From the IMG/VR virus record IMGVR_UViG_3300046467_001967, positions 1 through 48,678 of that record: a stretch of 48,678 nucleotides of DNA; one strand, written 5' to 3'. Below are positions 38,718 through 47,326 of the stretch, piece by piece. The translations under genes and the position numbers were made by a program. The stretch is from a virus. Position 1 is the stretch's first letter. The number at the start of each line of letters is the position of its first letter. Below the pieces are notes generated by a model. The model was not told the DNA's origin, did no database searches, and worked only from the letters and a program-made list of their open reading frames with translations.

Positions 38718-39740
38718 ATGGCAGAGTCCACACTATCCCTGACCGTAGAAGACCTTCGCGATGCTGTCGCGGAGTTTGTCTACGGTGGCAGTGGCGACTA
38801 CAGCGACGGCACCTTCACGGCTCAGGAGCAGGGGGTCGTCGAGCGGATCCGTAAGGGCGGAATGCGGCTCGCCTACCACCCACCTCCTATCACGGGCAAG
38901 CACCACGAGTGGTCTTTCCTGAGCCCGGTGGCCAGCCTGTTGCTCAATGCTCAGATCGCGGCCGGCACGATCACGTACACGCATACCAACCGGCGGGTCG
39001 TGTTCACGACACCACACACGCTTACCGACGCCACCGCACCCAGCTACAAGATCGAGATCGCCGGCATCGATTACAACGTGGACTCCCGCCACGACGCCAG
39101 CAACTTGGTTCTCCCCGTGGGCGACAACCCCGGTGCGGATATCACTACCGCGTCCACCTACCGGCTGCACCAAGACGACTACACGTTGCCCGACGACTTC
39201 AGCCGGCTTATCGGTGACTTCACGTTCGCCCAAGCCGACAACTCGTGGCACACGGTCAAGCTGGTCGGCGAGTCCCGCATCCGCGCGCTGCGGCAGCGTT
39301 CGTCAAACGCGAACGCCTCGAGCGGCGACCCGCAGTTCTGTGCCATCCGGCCGCTGGCGAATGTGGCGGCGACCGGGACCAGGAAGGAAGTTGTCTTCTG
39401 GCCGAATGTCGTTTCGACCGCGACCATGGAATACCGATACCGCGTCCGGCCCGACGCGGAGGCTTCGGGTTACATCTACGGGGCCAGCGACCACAGCGAC
39501 ATGTTTCACTACGCCTGTCTGGCCGAGGCCGAGCTGTATCTCGATCACGCCCGCGGGCCGATGTACGAGCGGTTCTCTGAGGCACTGGCCTCCTCGATCA
39601 TGGCCGACTCCAGCGACAACCAGCCGCGTCAACTGGGGTACAATGGCGACTCGTCCGATGGTATGTCTACCACTGGAGTGGGGCGTCACTACCTGTACGG
39701 CGCCGGCATCACCTACACAGACTTCGGAGTAGAGAAATGA
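38718..39740 (+). CDS. Head-tail connector / adaptor protein
   Basis: 340 residues. It begins with a short helical part (TVEDLRDAVAEFVYGGSGDY, RIRKGGMRLAYHPP) resembling the start of many phage adaptor proteins. Beta-rich segments and a helical C-terminus (MFHYACLAEAELYLDHARGP) follow. Position after the capsid genes fits a connector between portal and tail. The ATG comes right after the terminator U-run, so its ribosome site overlaps the stem; it may be translated mainly from read-through. Its stop overlaps the next start. Confidence 0.65.
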   Translation: MAESTLSLTVEDLRDAVAEFVYGGSGDYSDGTFTAQEQGVVERIRKGGMRLAYHPPPITGKHHEWSFLSPVASLLLNAQIAAGTITYTHTNRRVVFTTPHTLTDATAPSYKIEIAGIDYNVDSRHDASNLVLPVGDNPGADITTASTYRLHQDDYTLPDDFSRLIGDFTFAQADNSWHTVKLVGESRIRALRQRSSNANASSGDPQFCAIRPLANVAATGTRKEVVFWPNVVSTATMEYRYRVRPDAEASGYIYGASDHSDMFHYACLAEAELYLDHARGPMYERFSEALASSIMADSSDNQPRQLGYNGDSSDGMSTTGVGRHYLYGAGITYTDFGVEK

Positions 39741-39961
39741 CTGAAAGACACACGGTACAGGATGCCACGCGGGTTCTCGCGAGCGAGCCGGCCCGGGGCA
39801 TCACCTTCATTTCGCAGGATGCGGTTCCCAGCGATTCGACCGACACGGTCGGCTTCGCCAAGGGGTGTATCTGGATCGACAGCCTCAACGCCAACATCTA
39901 CATCAAAACGGGTGCGGATGATGCGGCCGACGCTGACTGGAAGCTGATCACGAGGGCATAA
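39737..39961 (+). CDS. Small tail-region protein
   Basis: 74 residues, overlapping the connector stop (ATGA). The segment DTVGFAKGCIWIDSLNANIY followed by IKTGADDAADADWKLIT is a beta-motif I know from small phage proteins and fibre tips, where a short strand hairpin presents a Trp. It probably forms a minor tail or fibre-associated part. The exact role is unknown. Confidence 0.7.
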   Translation: MTERHTVQDATRVLASEPARGITFISQDAVPSDSTDTVGFAKGCIWIDSLNANIYIKTGADDAADADWKLITRA

Positions 39962-39962
39962 C

Positions 39963-40403
39963 ATGACCAGTACCACCTCAATTGTCGGCGACTTCGCCGA
40001 CCGGGCCTACGGCTACGAGAACTCGGGGCAGAAATATGCCAACGTGACACTGTCGGCCGATGGAGCCATCGTTGCCGCCGTGACTGGCCAGAAGATCAGG
40101 GTCTTGTCGATGGTGTTGTTCTGCGACGAAGCCGACGAGCTGGTCACGGTCCAGATTACGTCTAACAACGCAGCTGGCACCACCTTGTCACCCGTGTTGC
40201 TTACGGGTTCGTTGCAGAACACCTTCGGAGGGATGAGTGGGGCAGAGCGGGGGTCGATTCAACAGCCCTTGATTCTGCCCTTCAATCCGGCCGGCTGGAT
40301 GGAAACGGCTGAAGGCGAGGCTCTTTTTGCGAACGTGACGATTGTTGGCACGTTCAACAATCAGATCGGAATCATGGTCACCTACGATGAGACTTCCCCG
40401 TGA
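39963..40403 (+). CDS. Tail-region protein, unknown
   Basis: 146 residues, all-beta in appearance (YANVTLSADGAIVAAVTGQK, IRVLSMVLFCDEADELVTVQ, FANVTIVGTFNNQIGIMVTY). Such compact proteins between connector and tail genes are common in phages and may be head-completion or tail proteins. No motif fixes the role. Confidence 0.7.
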   Translation: MTSTTSIVGDFADRAYGYENSGQKYANVTLSADGAIVAAVTGQKIRVLSMVLFCDEADELVTVQITSNNAAGTTLSPVLLTGSLQNTFGGMSGAERGSIQQPLILPFNPAGWMETAEGEALFANVTIVGTFNNQIGIMVTYDETSP

Positions 40404-40415
40404 TGGAGGCTACCG

Positions 40416-43400
40416 ATGCCACGCCGTCGCGGACCAAAGAAAACCGTACAAGACCATCAGTTTCCCACTGGCGGTCTGGTTGAAACGACCGCGTTCGAGG
40501 ATCAGCCGCCGAACACCACGGTGGACTGTGAAAACGTCCGCGCGTTCCCGGCCAACCTCACCGTCAGCAAGGCGGCAGGGCTGAACGCCACCACCGATGG
40601 TCGCAACCGCGGTGGCCAGCGACCCGGCCTATCATCGTACCTGACGCAGTTGTCTGGATCAGACACGATCAACCTGCCATTTCAGGGCACCGATGCGGCA
40701 CCGATCCAGAACATCTCACACCTGATCTGGTCCGAGGTCACCGACCTGTACGGGCGGGGGCACAGCATCATCCACAGCACCAACGGGTTCACCCTGATGG
40801 ACTCGGATGGCGTCCAGGTCGGGACCGGCGAGGGCGGTGCCTCGAGCGAGACGTGGCAGTTGTCGGTGTGGGGCGGGGACGGGTCGGCCTACGTGGCGAC
40901 GATCAATTCGAGCAGCAAGGTGGTGGTGCGGCGGATCGATGCGATTGCCGACGCCGCGGGCAAGCCCACCGAGAAGTGGGACACCACCGACATCACGGAC
41001 TCGTTGATTACGGTCGATTCGGCGTTGAACCGCCCGGTACGGGGGATGGCAGCCCGTGGCGACACGCTCTACCTCTGGGTGTCCGATCTGGCGGACGGTG
41101 TAGCGGGGGGGGGCGATGCGATCTACCGTTTCGACACGGCGACCGGGAAGCTTCGGGACGGCGACAATGATGAATACTGGCTCAGGAGCTACGATCTAGC
41201 AGCCACCGGCGTTGGCAAGTTTCATCAGGCGCGAGTCAGCACGGGTGACAACTTCAGCAACCTGATGGCCGTCTCCCGGGGCCGTATGGGGCTGCTGAAC
41301 GTCAACTGGTCCGGTGGCAACACCGGGTCGGACAACATCACTACGGGGCTTGCACACAGCACCGGCGCCGCTGGGGTCGAGACGGCCCTCGAGGCGCTCT
41401 CGGGGATCAGCTCGGGGGACATTGAGGTCACGGGAACCTCTGCCAAGCACGAGGATGGCCTACTCGTTGAGTTCAAGGGTGTCCACAAAAACCGCAATGT
41501 ACCGCAGCTCTCAATCACCGCCGCCAGTACGGCACAGATTTCAACAGTGGTCTGTGTGGCCGATGTCTCCGACTCCCTCAACGGCAAGCATTTTCTGATC
41601 TACGACGGCAAGGGTCAGAAATACATGGTCTGGTTCAAGACCGACGCCGCCGAGACGCCTGTGACCAAGGTCAGTGATGTATACAAGCCGATCAAGGTCA
41701 CCATAGGAACGGGTGTCGCAAACACGGTGGTGGCAACAGCGGTTAAGACCGCCCTCGACGCCGAAGCCGAGTTCACCGCCACGGCAGCCACGACCACGGT
41801 CGAAGTCACGGCGGTCACGGCGGCCACCACGACGGCTCTCGCGGCCGGCGACAGCGGGTTCACGGTCGAGGTGGGTACGACTGGCGTGTCGGGTCTGTCT
41901 GGCGCCGACGATGTGCAGGTGATGCGGATGAACGGGTCGCCGACCCACGGGACCACGACCCTCTCGCTGAACCACGGGGGCGGCACCCAGACCACGGGTG
42001 CCATCCCCTACGACGCCACGGCCACGGTAATTCATGGCCACCTCGAGGGGCTTTCAAACGTCACCTCGCCGGTCACAGAGAAGTGGAGTCTGCAAAGCGG
42101 ACCAGACGGGAGTTCCGAAAACACGTACATCATCGTGGTTGCCGAGGCGACCACTTTACACGCGAATATCGACAACACGCAGACCACGTTGCAGGTCGCG
42201 GCCGCAAGCGGGACCAGGTTTGACCTAAACAAGCACTACGGCACCACTGTCGGGAGCAGCAGGCGGCAGATCGTAATCGGCGACGAGACGATGTACGTCA
42301 CCAACGTGGACACGACGACAACCCCGCCCACGTTGACGGTGACAAGGGGGGCTACTCAGGAGTGGCGGACGGGCACCTTGGCACATGGCGACACCAAGGT
42401 ATATTTGACAACCGTGGCCCAGCCCCACTCGGCCGGCGTCAAGGTGTATCACCGCCAGACCAGCGAGGGGGGGATTGATGGTGCGGACTCTGCGGCCTCG
42501 GTCAAAACAGCCATGCACCTCACCCCCGCGTCTCAGGGGTTCAACTTCTGGGGCGGCGGCCCGACCAACGAGAAACAGGACGTCACGATTTCGGGTGCCT
42601 CGGCCGGCACGTTCCAGCTCGAGTTCAGGGGGGTCCGCTCGGGGAACATCGCCTACAACGCGGCCGCCAGCGTGGTACACGATGCACTCGAGGCCATGTC
42701 GAACATCGGGTCGGGGCAGATCACCGCCACGGGTGGCGCCCTCAACACCTCGGCCGTTGAGATCGAATTCACCGGGACTCTCGGCGACGAGCCGCTGCCG
42801 CTGATGAAGATCGTCGTCGAGGTGGGCCTTGACGCATCAACTAAGACGGTCACGCGGGACACCGCTGGCGTAGAGGACGACCTCACCACGACCGGGACGA
42901 ATGTCGGCGACACGGGCGACCCCGTGGTGATCGAGTTCGGTGGCTACTGGGCCGACAAGTCGATCTATGCGGTCGGTATCCACAACATGAATGCGTCCAA
43001 CGGATGGGATGGTCAGGTTGTCCTACGGACCCGGGCTCAGGTGGATGGCGCCATCACCGTGACTGGTGGCTGGGACAGCGGATCCCCCCCCACCACGACG
43101 GTCACTTTCAGCGGGGGCATGGCCGCCACCGCGATTAGCACTTTTACGGCGACCGGGAGCCTCGAGGGGGGGGGTGATGAAGAGGTGAATGTGGTGAAAT
43201 CCACCACGGGCGGGGCGTTGTCCTTCGTCGTCACAACCGTGGTGCAGGGGACGAGTAATTACACCGAGAAGCAACGGGTCCTGGTCGTTGCCGGCGGTGG
43301 TGAATACAAACTGGCGTTCAACGCCGAGAACACCTTGCAGATTCTGGACATCAACACGGGTGAGACGCTGGCCTCGACGTCCCTGCAAGTCTATGGCACC

Positions 43401-45317
43401 AGCAACAACTACGGGATGGACATCGATGTCGATCCCTCTGGCAACTTTTACCTCATCACCGCCATCTACGACGGCTCCACGTACACGTTTGGCACCCAGT
43501 CTCTGGACAACAACGGTGCCATCCGGTGGGCAATCTCGTCGGGGGGAACGACGCGATCAATCGCCTACGACGCGATCAATGACCGCGTGGCGGTCTGCGG
43601 ACAGAACTGTGCCGGCACCAGCTCCAGTTGCGTCCTACTGAACCCGGCCACCGGGGCAGTCAACCTGCAAGACAGCCCCTATTTCAACACAATCAATCCC
43701 GACACTGGCTCGAGCTACGAGATCACCAACTGGAACGAGATTCAGGTCACACACAAGGGCGCCCTGCTGCTTTTCCGAAACGCCAACACCGACAACATCA
43801 TCAAACTGTCGAGTGCCACGGCCCCCGTGGAGATGTGGATCAAGACGCTGGGGATCAACAAGATGGTCGGCGCCAGTACCGCGGCCGTCTACGCCCTGAA
43901 CCCCGAGAACTCGCTGTCCACCCGGCAGATCCAGTCGCTGGCAGTCTCGGGTGGCCGCGTCAAGGAGTTCCGGCCGAAAGCCCAATTCCAAGCCGAGCCG
44001 GTTGACCGCTGGATCGAACTCGAGAACGACAGCGGTGGCGCCAACGGCGCCGCCCCCCCCCTGCGGGCGGACGTGCCGATCTTCTCGGCCCAGCTTGGCA
44101 ACAACATTTTCTATGTGGACGGGACCAACTACAAATACTTCGACCCCGACGATGACGAGATCAAAACGTGGACGGCTGCGGAGGGGACGCTGCCAGTGGA
44201 CGACTCGGGCAACACGGCCCGCCTGATCTGTCTCTACCACGGCCGGATTGTTCTGGCGGGTGTCCCGGGTGACCCCGGCAACTTCTTCATGTCAGCCGCG
44301 GGGGACGCTTTCGATTTCGACTACGGGGCGACCCCCCAGACCGAGACGATGGCCGTGGCCGGCGGTGCGAGTCCTGCGGGTAAGAGCCCCGACGCAATCA
44401 ATACGCTGATACCTATGAGTGACAACGTGCTGATCGTTGGCTGCGATCACTCGGTCTACGCGATCATGGGTGACATCGCAGCCGAGGGTGGCCGCATCGA
44501 CATGCTCACCGAGGACGTGGGGCTGGCGTGGGGTATGGGGAGCTGGTGTAAAGACCCCTACGGCACCTTCTACGCCTTCGGCAGCCGTGGGGGCATCTAC
44601 GCCGGCGTACTGGGCGGGCAGGTCACCAAGATCAGCACGCCGGCCATCGAGGAGCGGATGGCCACCACTGTGAATATGGACACCGACTTGGTGAACATGG
44701 TCTGGAACGAGCGTGAACAGGGCTTCCACGTGTTTGTGTCGAGCCTTCAATTGGGCTCGGGTACGAACACGCCGGCCGCCTCGACCAACTACTTCTACGA
44801 CACCCGCAACCAGAGCTGGTGGGTGGACAGATTCGCCAACACCAGCCACCAGCCGCAGTGCGTCCACGTCTTCGACGGCGATGACCCCAACGACCGCTCG
44901 ATCCTGCTCGGCGGCTGGGACGGGGTGATCCGAAAGTGGGATCCCGACGCGGCAACCGATGGGAATGTCACGGGCGACACCACGTCGATCTCGTCGCACG
45001 TATACCTCGGCCCGTTCATGTCTGGCCCATTGGCCAACGTCAGGCTCGAGGAGATGCAAGCCGTCATCGCCGAGGGATCGGGAGACGTGAACTATGCCGT
45101 CTACGTGGGCGACTCGCCCCACAAGGCATACAACCAGTCCACATCCCGGTACACCGGGACCTGGACAGCCAACCGGAACAAGTCCGAGCGTCGGGCAGCG
45201 ACGGGTGCGGCGATTTATCTTAAGATGTCAAACAACGCCGCCACCGCGTGGGCGATGGAAGGGCTGCGGTGCCAGTATCGCGAGGTTCTAGGCCCGCGAG
45301 TGACAAGGAAATCTTGA
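40416..45317 (+). CDS. Very large tail protein (tail tubular / hub-like)
   Basis: 1633 residues with TGGAGG upstream. It starts basic (MPRRRGPKKTVQDHQFPTGG) and contains RPGLSSYLTQL near 70, a start I associate with tail tubular or nozzle proteins. Residues 300-900 hold at least three copies of an ALEALS.I.SGDI.VTG-type module (about 322, 541, 752), each followed by a short strand. The last third reads as a beta-propeller-like series (YGMDIDVDPSGNFYLITAIY, RLICLYHGRIVLAGVPGDPG) ending in an all-beta tip. The likely role is the tail tube, nozzle or hub of a short-tailed virion. It is unusually long for T7 gp12-like proteins. Confidence 0.7.
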   Translation: MPRRRGPKKTVQDHQFPTGGLVETTAFEDQPPNTTVDCENVRAFPANLTVSKAAGLNATTDGRNRGGQRPGLSSYLTQLSGSDTINLPFQGTDAAPIQNISHLIWSEVTDLYGRGHSIIHSTNGFTLMDSDGVQVGTGEGGASSETWQLSVWGGDGSAYVATINSSSKVVVRRIDAIADAAGKPTEKWDTTDITDSLITVDSALNRPVRGMAARGDTLYLWVSDLADGVAGGGDAIYRFDTATGKLRDGDNDEYWLRSYDLAATGVGKFHQARVSTGDNFSNLMAVSRGRMGLLNVNWSGGNTGSDNITTGLAHSTGAAGVETALEALSGISSGDIEVTGTSAKHEDGLLVEFKGVHKNRNVPQLSITAASTAQISTVVCVADVSDSLNGKHFLIYDGKGQKYMVWFKTDAAETPVTKVSDVYKPIKVTIGTGVANTVVATAVKTALDAEAEFTATAATTTVEVTAVTAATTTALAAGDSGFTVEVGTTGVSGLSGADDVQVMRMNGSPTHGTTTLSLNHGGGTQTTGAIPYDATATVIHGHLEGLSNVTSPVTEKWSLQSGPDGSSENTYIIVVAEATTLHANIDNTQTTLQVAAASGTRFDLNKHYGTTVGSSRRQIVIGDETMYVTNVDTTTTPPTLTVTRGATQEWRTGTLAHGDTKVYLTTVAQPHSAGVKVYHRQTSEGGIDGADSAASVKTAMHLTPASQGFNFWGGGPTNEKQDVTISGASAGTFQLEFRGVRSGNIAYNAAASVVHDALEAMSNIGSGQITATGGALNTSAVEIEFTGTLGDEPLPLMKIVVEVGLDASTKTVTRDTAGVEDDLTTTGTNVGDTGDPVVIEFGGYWADKSIYAVGIHNMNASNGWDGQVVLRTRAQVDGAITVTGGWDSGSPPTTTVTFSGGMAATAISTFTATGSLEGGGDEEVNVVKSTTGGALSFVVTTVVQGTSNYTEKQRVLVVAGGGEYKLAFNAENTLQILDINTGETLASTSLQVYGTSNNYGMDIDVDPSGNFYLITAIYDGSTYTFGTQSLDNNGAIRWAISSGGTTRSIAYDAINDRVAVCGQNCAGTSSSCVLLNPATGAVNLQDSPYFNTINPDTGSSYEITNWNEIQVTHKGALLLFRNANTDNIIKLSSATAPVEMWIKTLGINKMVGASTAAVYALNPENSLSTRQIQSLAVSGGRVKEFRPKAQFQAEPVDRWIELENDSGGANGAAPPLRADVPIFSAQLGNNIFYVDGTNYKYFDPDDDEIKTWTAAEGTLPVDDSGNTARLICLYHGRIVLAGVPGDPGNFFMSAAGDAFDFDYGATPQTETMAVAGGASPAGKSPDAINTLIPMSDNVLIVGCDHSVYAIMGDIAAEGGRIDMLTEDVGLAWGMGSWCKDPYGTFYAFGSRGGIYAGVLGGQVTKISTPAIEERMATTVNMDTDLVNMVWNEREQGFHVFVSSLQLGSGTNTPAASTNYFYDTRNQSWWVDRFANTSHQPQCVHVFDGDDPNDRSILLGGWDGVIRKWDPDAATDGNVTGDTTSISSHVYLGPFMSGPLANVRLEEMQAVIAEGSGDVNYAVYVGDSPHKAYNQSTSRYTGTWTANRNKSERRAATGAAIYLKMSNNAATAWAMEGLRCQYREVLGPRVTRKS

Positions 45318-45898
45318 TGGCTTTTACACCCGGCGGCTACCAGCCACCCCCCCCCTACCAGTACCCCCAGACTTTCCCAACTGGTGTACCCAGCCCGTTG
45401 GGGGGCCCGTTGGGGGGGATTCCCTCTATGGAAGAGGACGCCTACAACGTCCCAGCAACGGGGCTTCCCGAGGAGTCGCCGGGCGGATGGGCCTACCCCG
45501 ATTTCGAGTCCCCAATCGGGGGTGGACCGGGGAACCCGATTGACTACAACGCCCCATGGAATGTTGGGCCACACGAATCGTGGCCGGGCTACGATCAGGG
45601 TGGGCCGGCCGGGCATCCACTTGCACCCCCACCACTCCCGCCCGGCACGTTCGGTGCCGAACCAGACTTTACAAACGATGAACTTGACCGCATTTGGCCA
45701 GATCGGGGGCCGGGCTTCGACCCATTTGAAAGACCGTTCCCGGGACCGGGATTCGGTCCCGGCGCATCCGTACCCATGCCCACGTCGGCGCTGGAGGCAT
45801 CCCAACAGTTCCTCGGCACCCCGCCGGGCTTCAACTCGATGTACGACCTTGGCCCGTTTCCGATCCGAAACGTCGGCACGTCGATGGGGTATCAATGA
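45317..45898 (+). CDS. Pro/Gly-rich small virion protein
   Basis: 193 residues from the ATG at 45317, which overlaps the previous stop (TGATG); the longer frame from 45248 would lie inside the tail gene. It is rich in Pro, Gly and Tyr (MAFTPGGYQPPPPYQYPQTF, GGPLGGIPSMEEDAYN), so mostly disordered. Proteins of this composition near tails often act as flexible connectors or internal tail plugs. No family is recognised. Confidence 0.65.
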   Translation: MAFTPGGYQPPPPYQYPQTFPTGVPSPLGGPLGGIPSMEEDAYNVPATGLPEESPGGWAYPDFESPIGGGPGNPIDYNAPWNVGPHESWPGYDQGGPAGHPLAPPPLPPGTFGAEPDFTNDELDRIWPDRGPGFDPFERPFPGPGFGPGASVPMPTSALEASQQFLGTPPGFNSMYDLGPFPIRNVGTSMGYQ

Positions 45899-46506
45899 GC
45901 AGCTTTGCCCATTCAACGAAGAACACCAAGCGGGTGTTCAACCAGCTCGCCGGCGTGAGCAGCACATTCTCCCGCATAGGGATTGGTGTCCGCGATGCCG
46001 ACCACGAGTTGGAGGTGGCCGGCGTGGTTCACATCAGCGCCGAGCAGTCCACGGCCCCCGGGACGCCGGTGGCGGCCGATGGGGGGGTGGTCTATGTGAA
46101 GAACGACGGCGACCTGTACTACCTGTCTCAGGACGTGTCCGAGGTTAGCCTGACCTCGTCGGCGGGTGGCGGCGATGCGAACGAGTTTTCCTTCAAGACG
46201 ATCACTTTTGCTGGAACAGCATCCGCCGAGGCCGACGTTGTTGCGGACGCCGACGCCGACACGTTGACGCTCGTCGCCGGGGACGGCGTCACTATCACGA
46301 CAACCGCTGACCAGATCACGTTTGTCGCCACCGACACTTGGCGCACGGTCACGGCCGGCGGCAACACTCTCACTACCAGCGAGACCTTGACGTTAGAGAA
46401 CGGAACCGGCATCACCATTGCCGAGCTGGACGGCACGGTCACTATTACGGCTGGCGTTCGCATTGCCATCGCGGACACGTTGAGCAGCGGGAGGTACGAT
46501 GACTGA
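45895..46506 (+). CDS. Tail-fibre-associated beta protein
   Basis: 203 residues, overlapping the previous gene by four bases. It begins helical (FAHSTKNTKRVFNQLAGVSS), then has the short fibre motif ELEVAGVVHISAEQSTAPGT with DGGVVYVKNDGDLYYLSQDV. That motif occurs at the base of many phage fibres. Then come Ala/Asp-rich strands. It is likely a fibre attachment or minor fibre protein that works with the collagen-like fibre three genes later. Confidence 0.7.
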   Translation: MSSFAHSTKNTKRVFNQLAGVSSTFSRIGIGVRDADHELEVAGVVHISAEQSTAPGTPVAADGGVVYVKNDGDLYYLSQDVSEVSLTSSAGGGDANEFSFKTITFAGTASAEADVVADADADTLTLVAGDGVTITTTADQITFVATDTWRTVTAGGNTLTTSETLTLENGTGITIAELDGTVTITAGVRIAIADTLSSGRYDD

Positions 46507-47326
46507 GTGGACCGAGCTGAAGCAGATCCAGAAGATGGGGGTGGCCGCCCTCACGTCGTCGGCCGGCGATGTTGCCGAGTTCGAGATCGGCCAGCTCCTC
46601 TTGGACGTAGACAACGGCCGCATCTACGCGATCAGGAGCGAAGACACCACTACCAACAGCGACCGGATTCACTTCTGGTCGTCTGACGGGTCCATCAGCC
46701 TGTCGTTCTCAGCCTCGTCCTTCTCAGACAACCAGTCGTCCCCGCAGTTGATCGGGAGCGGTGCGTGGAAAGCTGGCACCGCCCTGACGTTCACCGCGGC
46801 CTACGAGAACGGGCCGGCGACATCGGCCAACATCTCCTGTGGCTCTTGGGCTGGCAACCTGGTCCTTTCAAGCGCGTACACCTCTGGCACCGGCGGGACG
46901 GATCAGAACACCAACTACCCTGCGGCGGTGGCGAACTCGATCACGTTCCAATTGAACGCAGCGAAGTCGAGTGAGTCCGACACGGCGACGACCAGCGTCC
47001 AGTTCCTGAACGAGAGATGCCAAGGGGTTTCCTCCACGGCCAGCGGCTACGACAGCACCTTCATCAACGCCCTGAGCAGCAAGACCGTTACCGCTGGCAA
47101 GAACGGGACGTACTCATTCAGCCCCTCTGCTGGCGAGTACATCATCTTTGCCCACCGCACAGCCCTCGGAACGTCCTCGTTCGCCGTGGGAGGATTCCCG
47201 GGCGGGTTTGAGCCTCCTGTAACTGTGACGGGCCACACCAACAGCGCAGGGTTCTCCGAAAACTACTACGTCTACCGCTCGACCAACCCCAGCCTAGCCG
47301 ACCCAACTTCTGTCGTGGTCACCTAA
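46499..47326 (+). CDS. Tail fibre / tip-like protein
   Basis: 275 residues; the ATG lies in a GGGAGG-preceded site and overlaps the previous gene by eight bases. Ser/Thr/Gly-rich strands dominate ([40 protein letters not shown]), with [13 protein letters not shown]-like ends. The style matches fibre or spike proteins that bind host surface sugars. It is translationally coupled to the collagen-like fibre by the TAATG junction. Receptor specificity cannot be inferred. Confidence 0.7.
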   Translation: MTEWTELKQIQKMGVAALTSSAGDVAEFEIGQLLLDVDNGRIYAIRSEDTTTNSDRIHFWSSDGSISLSFSASSFSDNQSSPQLIGSGAWKAGTALTFTAAYENGPATSANISCGSWAGNLVLSSAYTSGTGGTDQNTNYPAAVANSITFQLNAAKSSESDTATTSVQFLNERCQGVSSTASGYDSTFINALSSKTVTAGKNGTYSFSPSAGEYIIFAHRTALGTSSFAVGGFPGGFEPPVTVTGHTNSAGFSENYYVYRSTNPSLADPTSVVVT

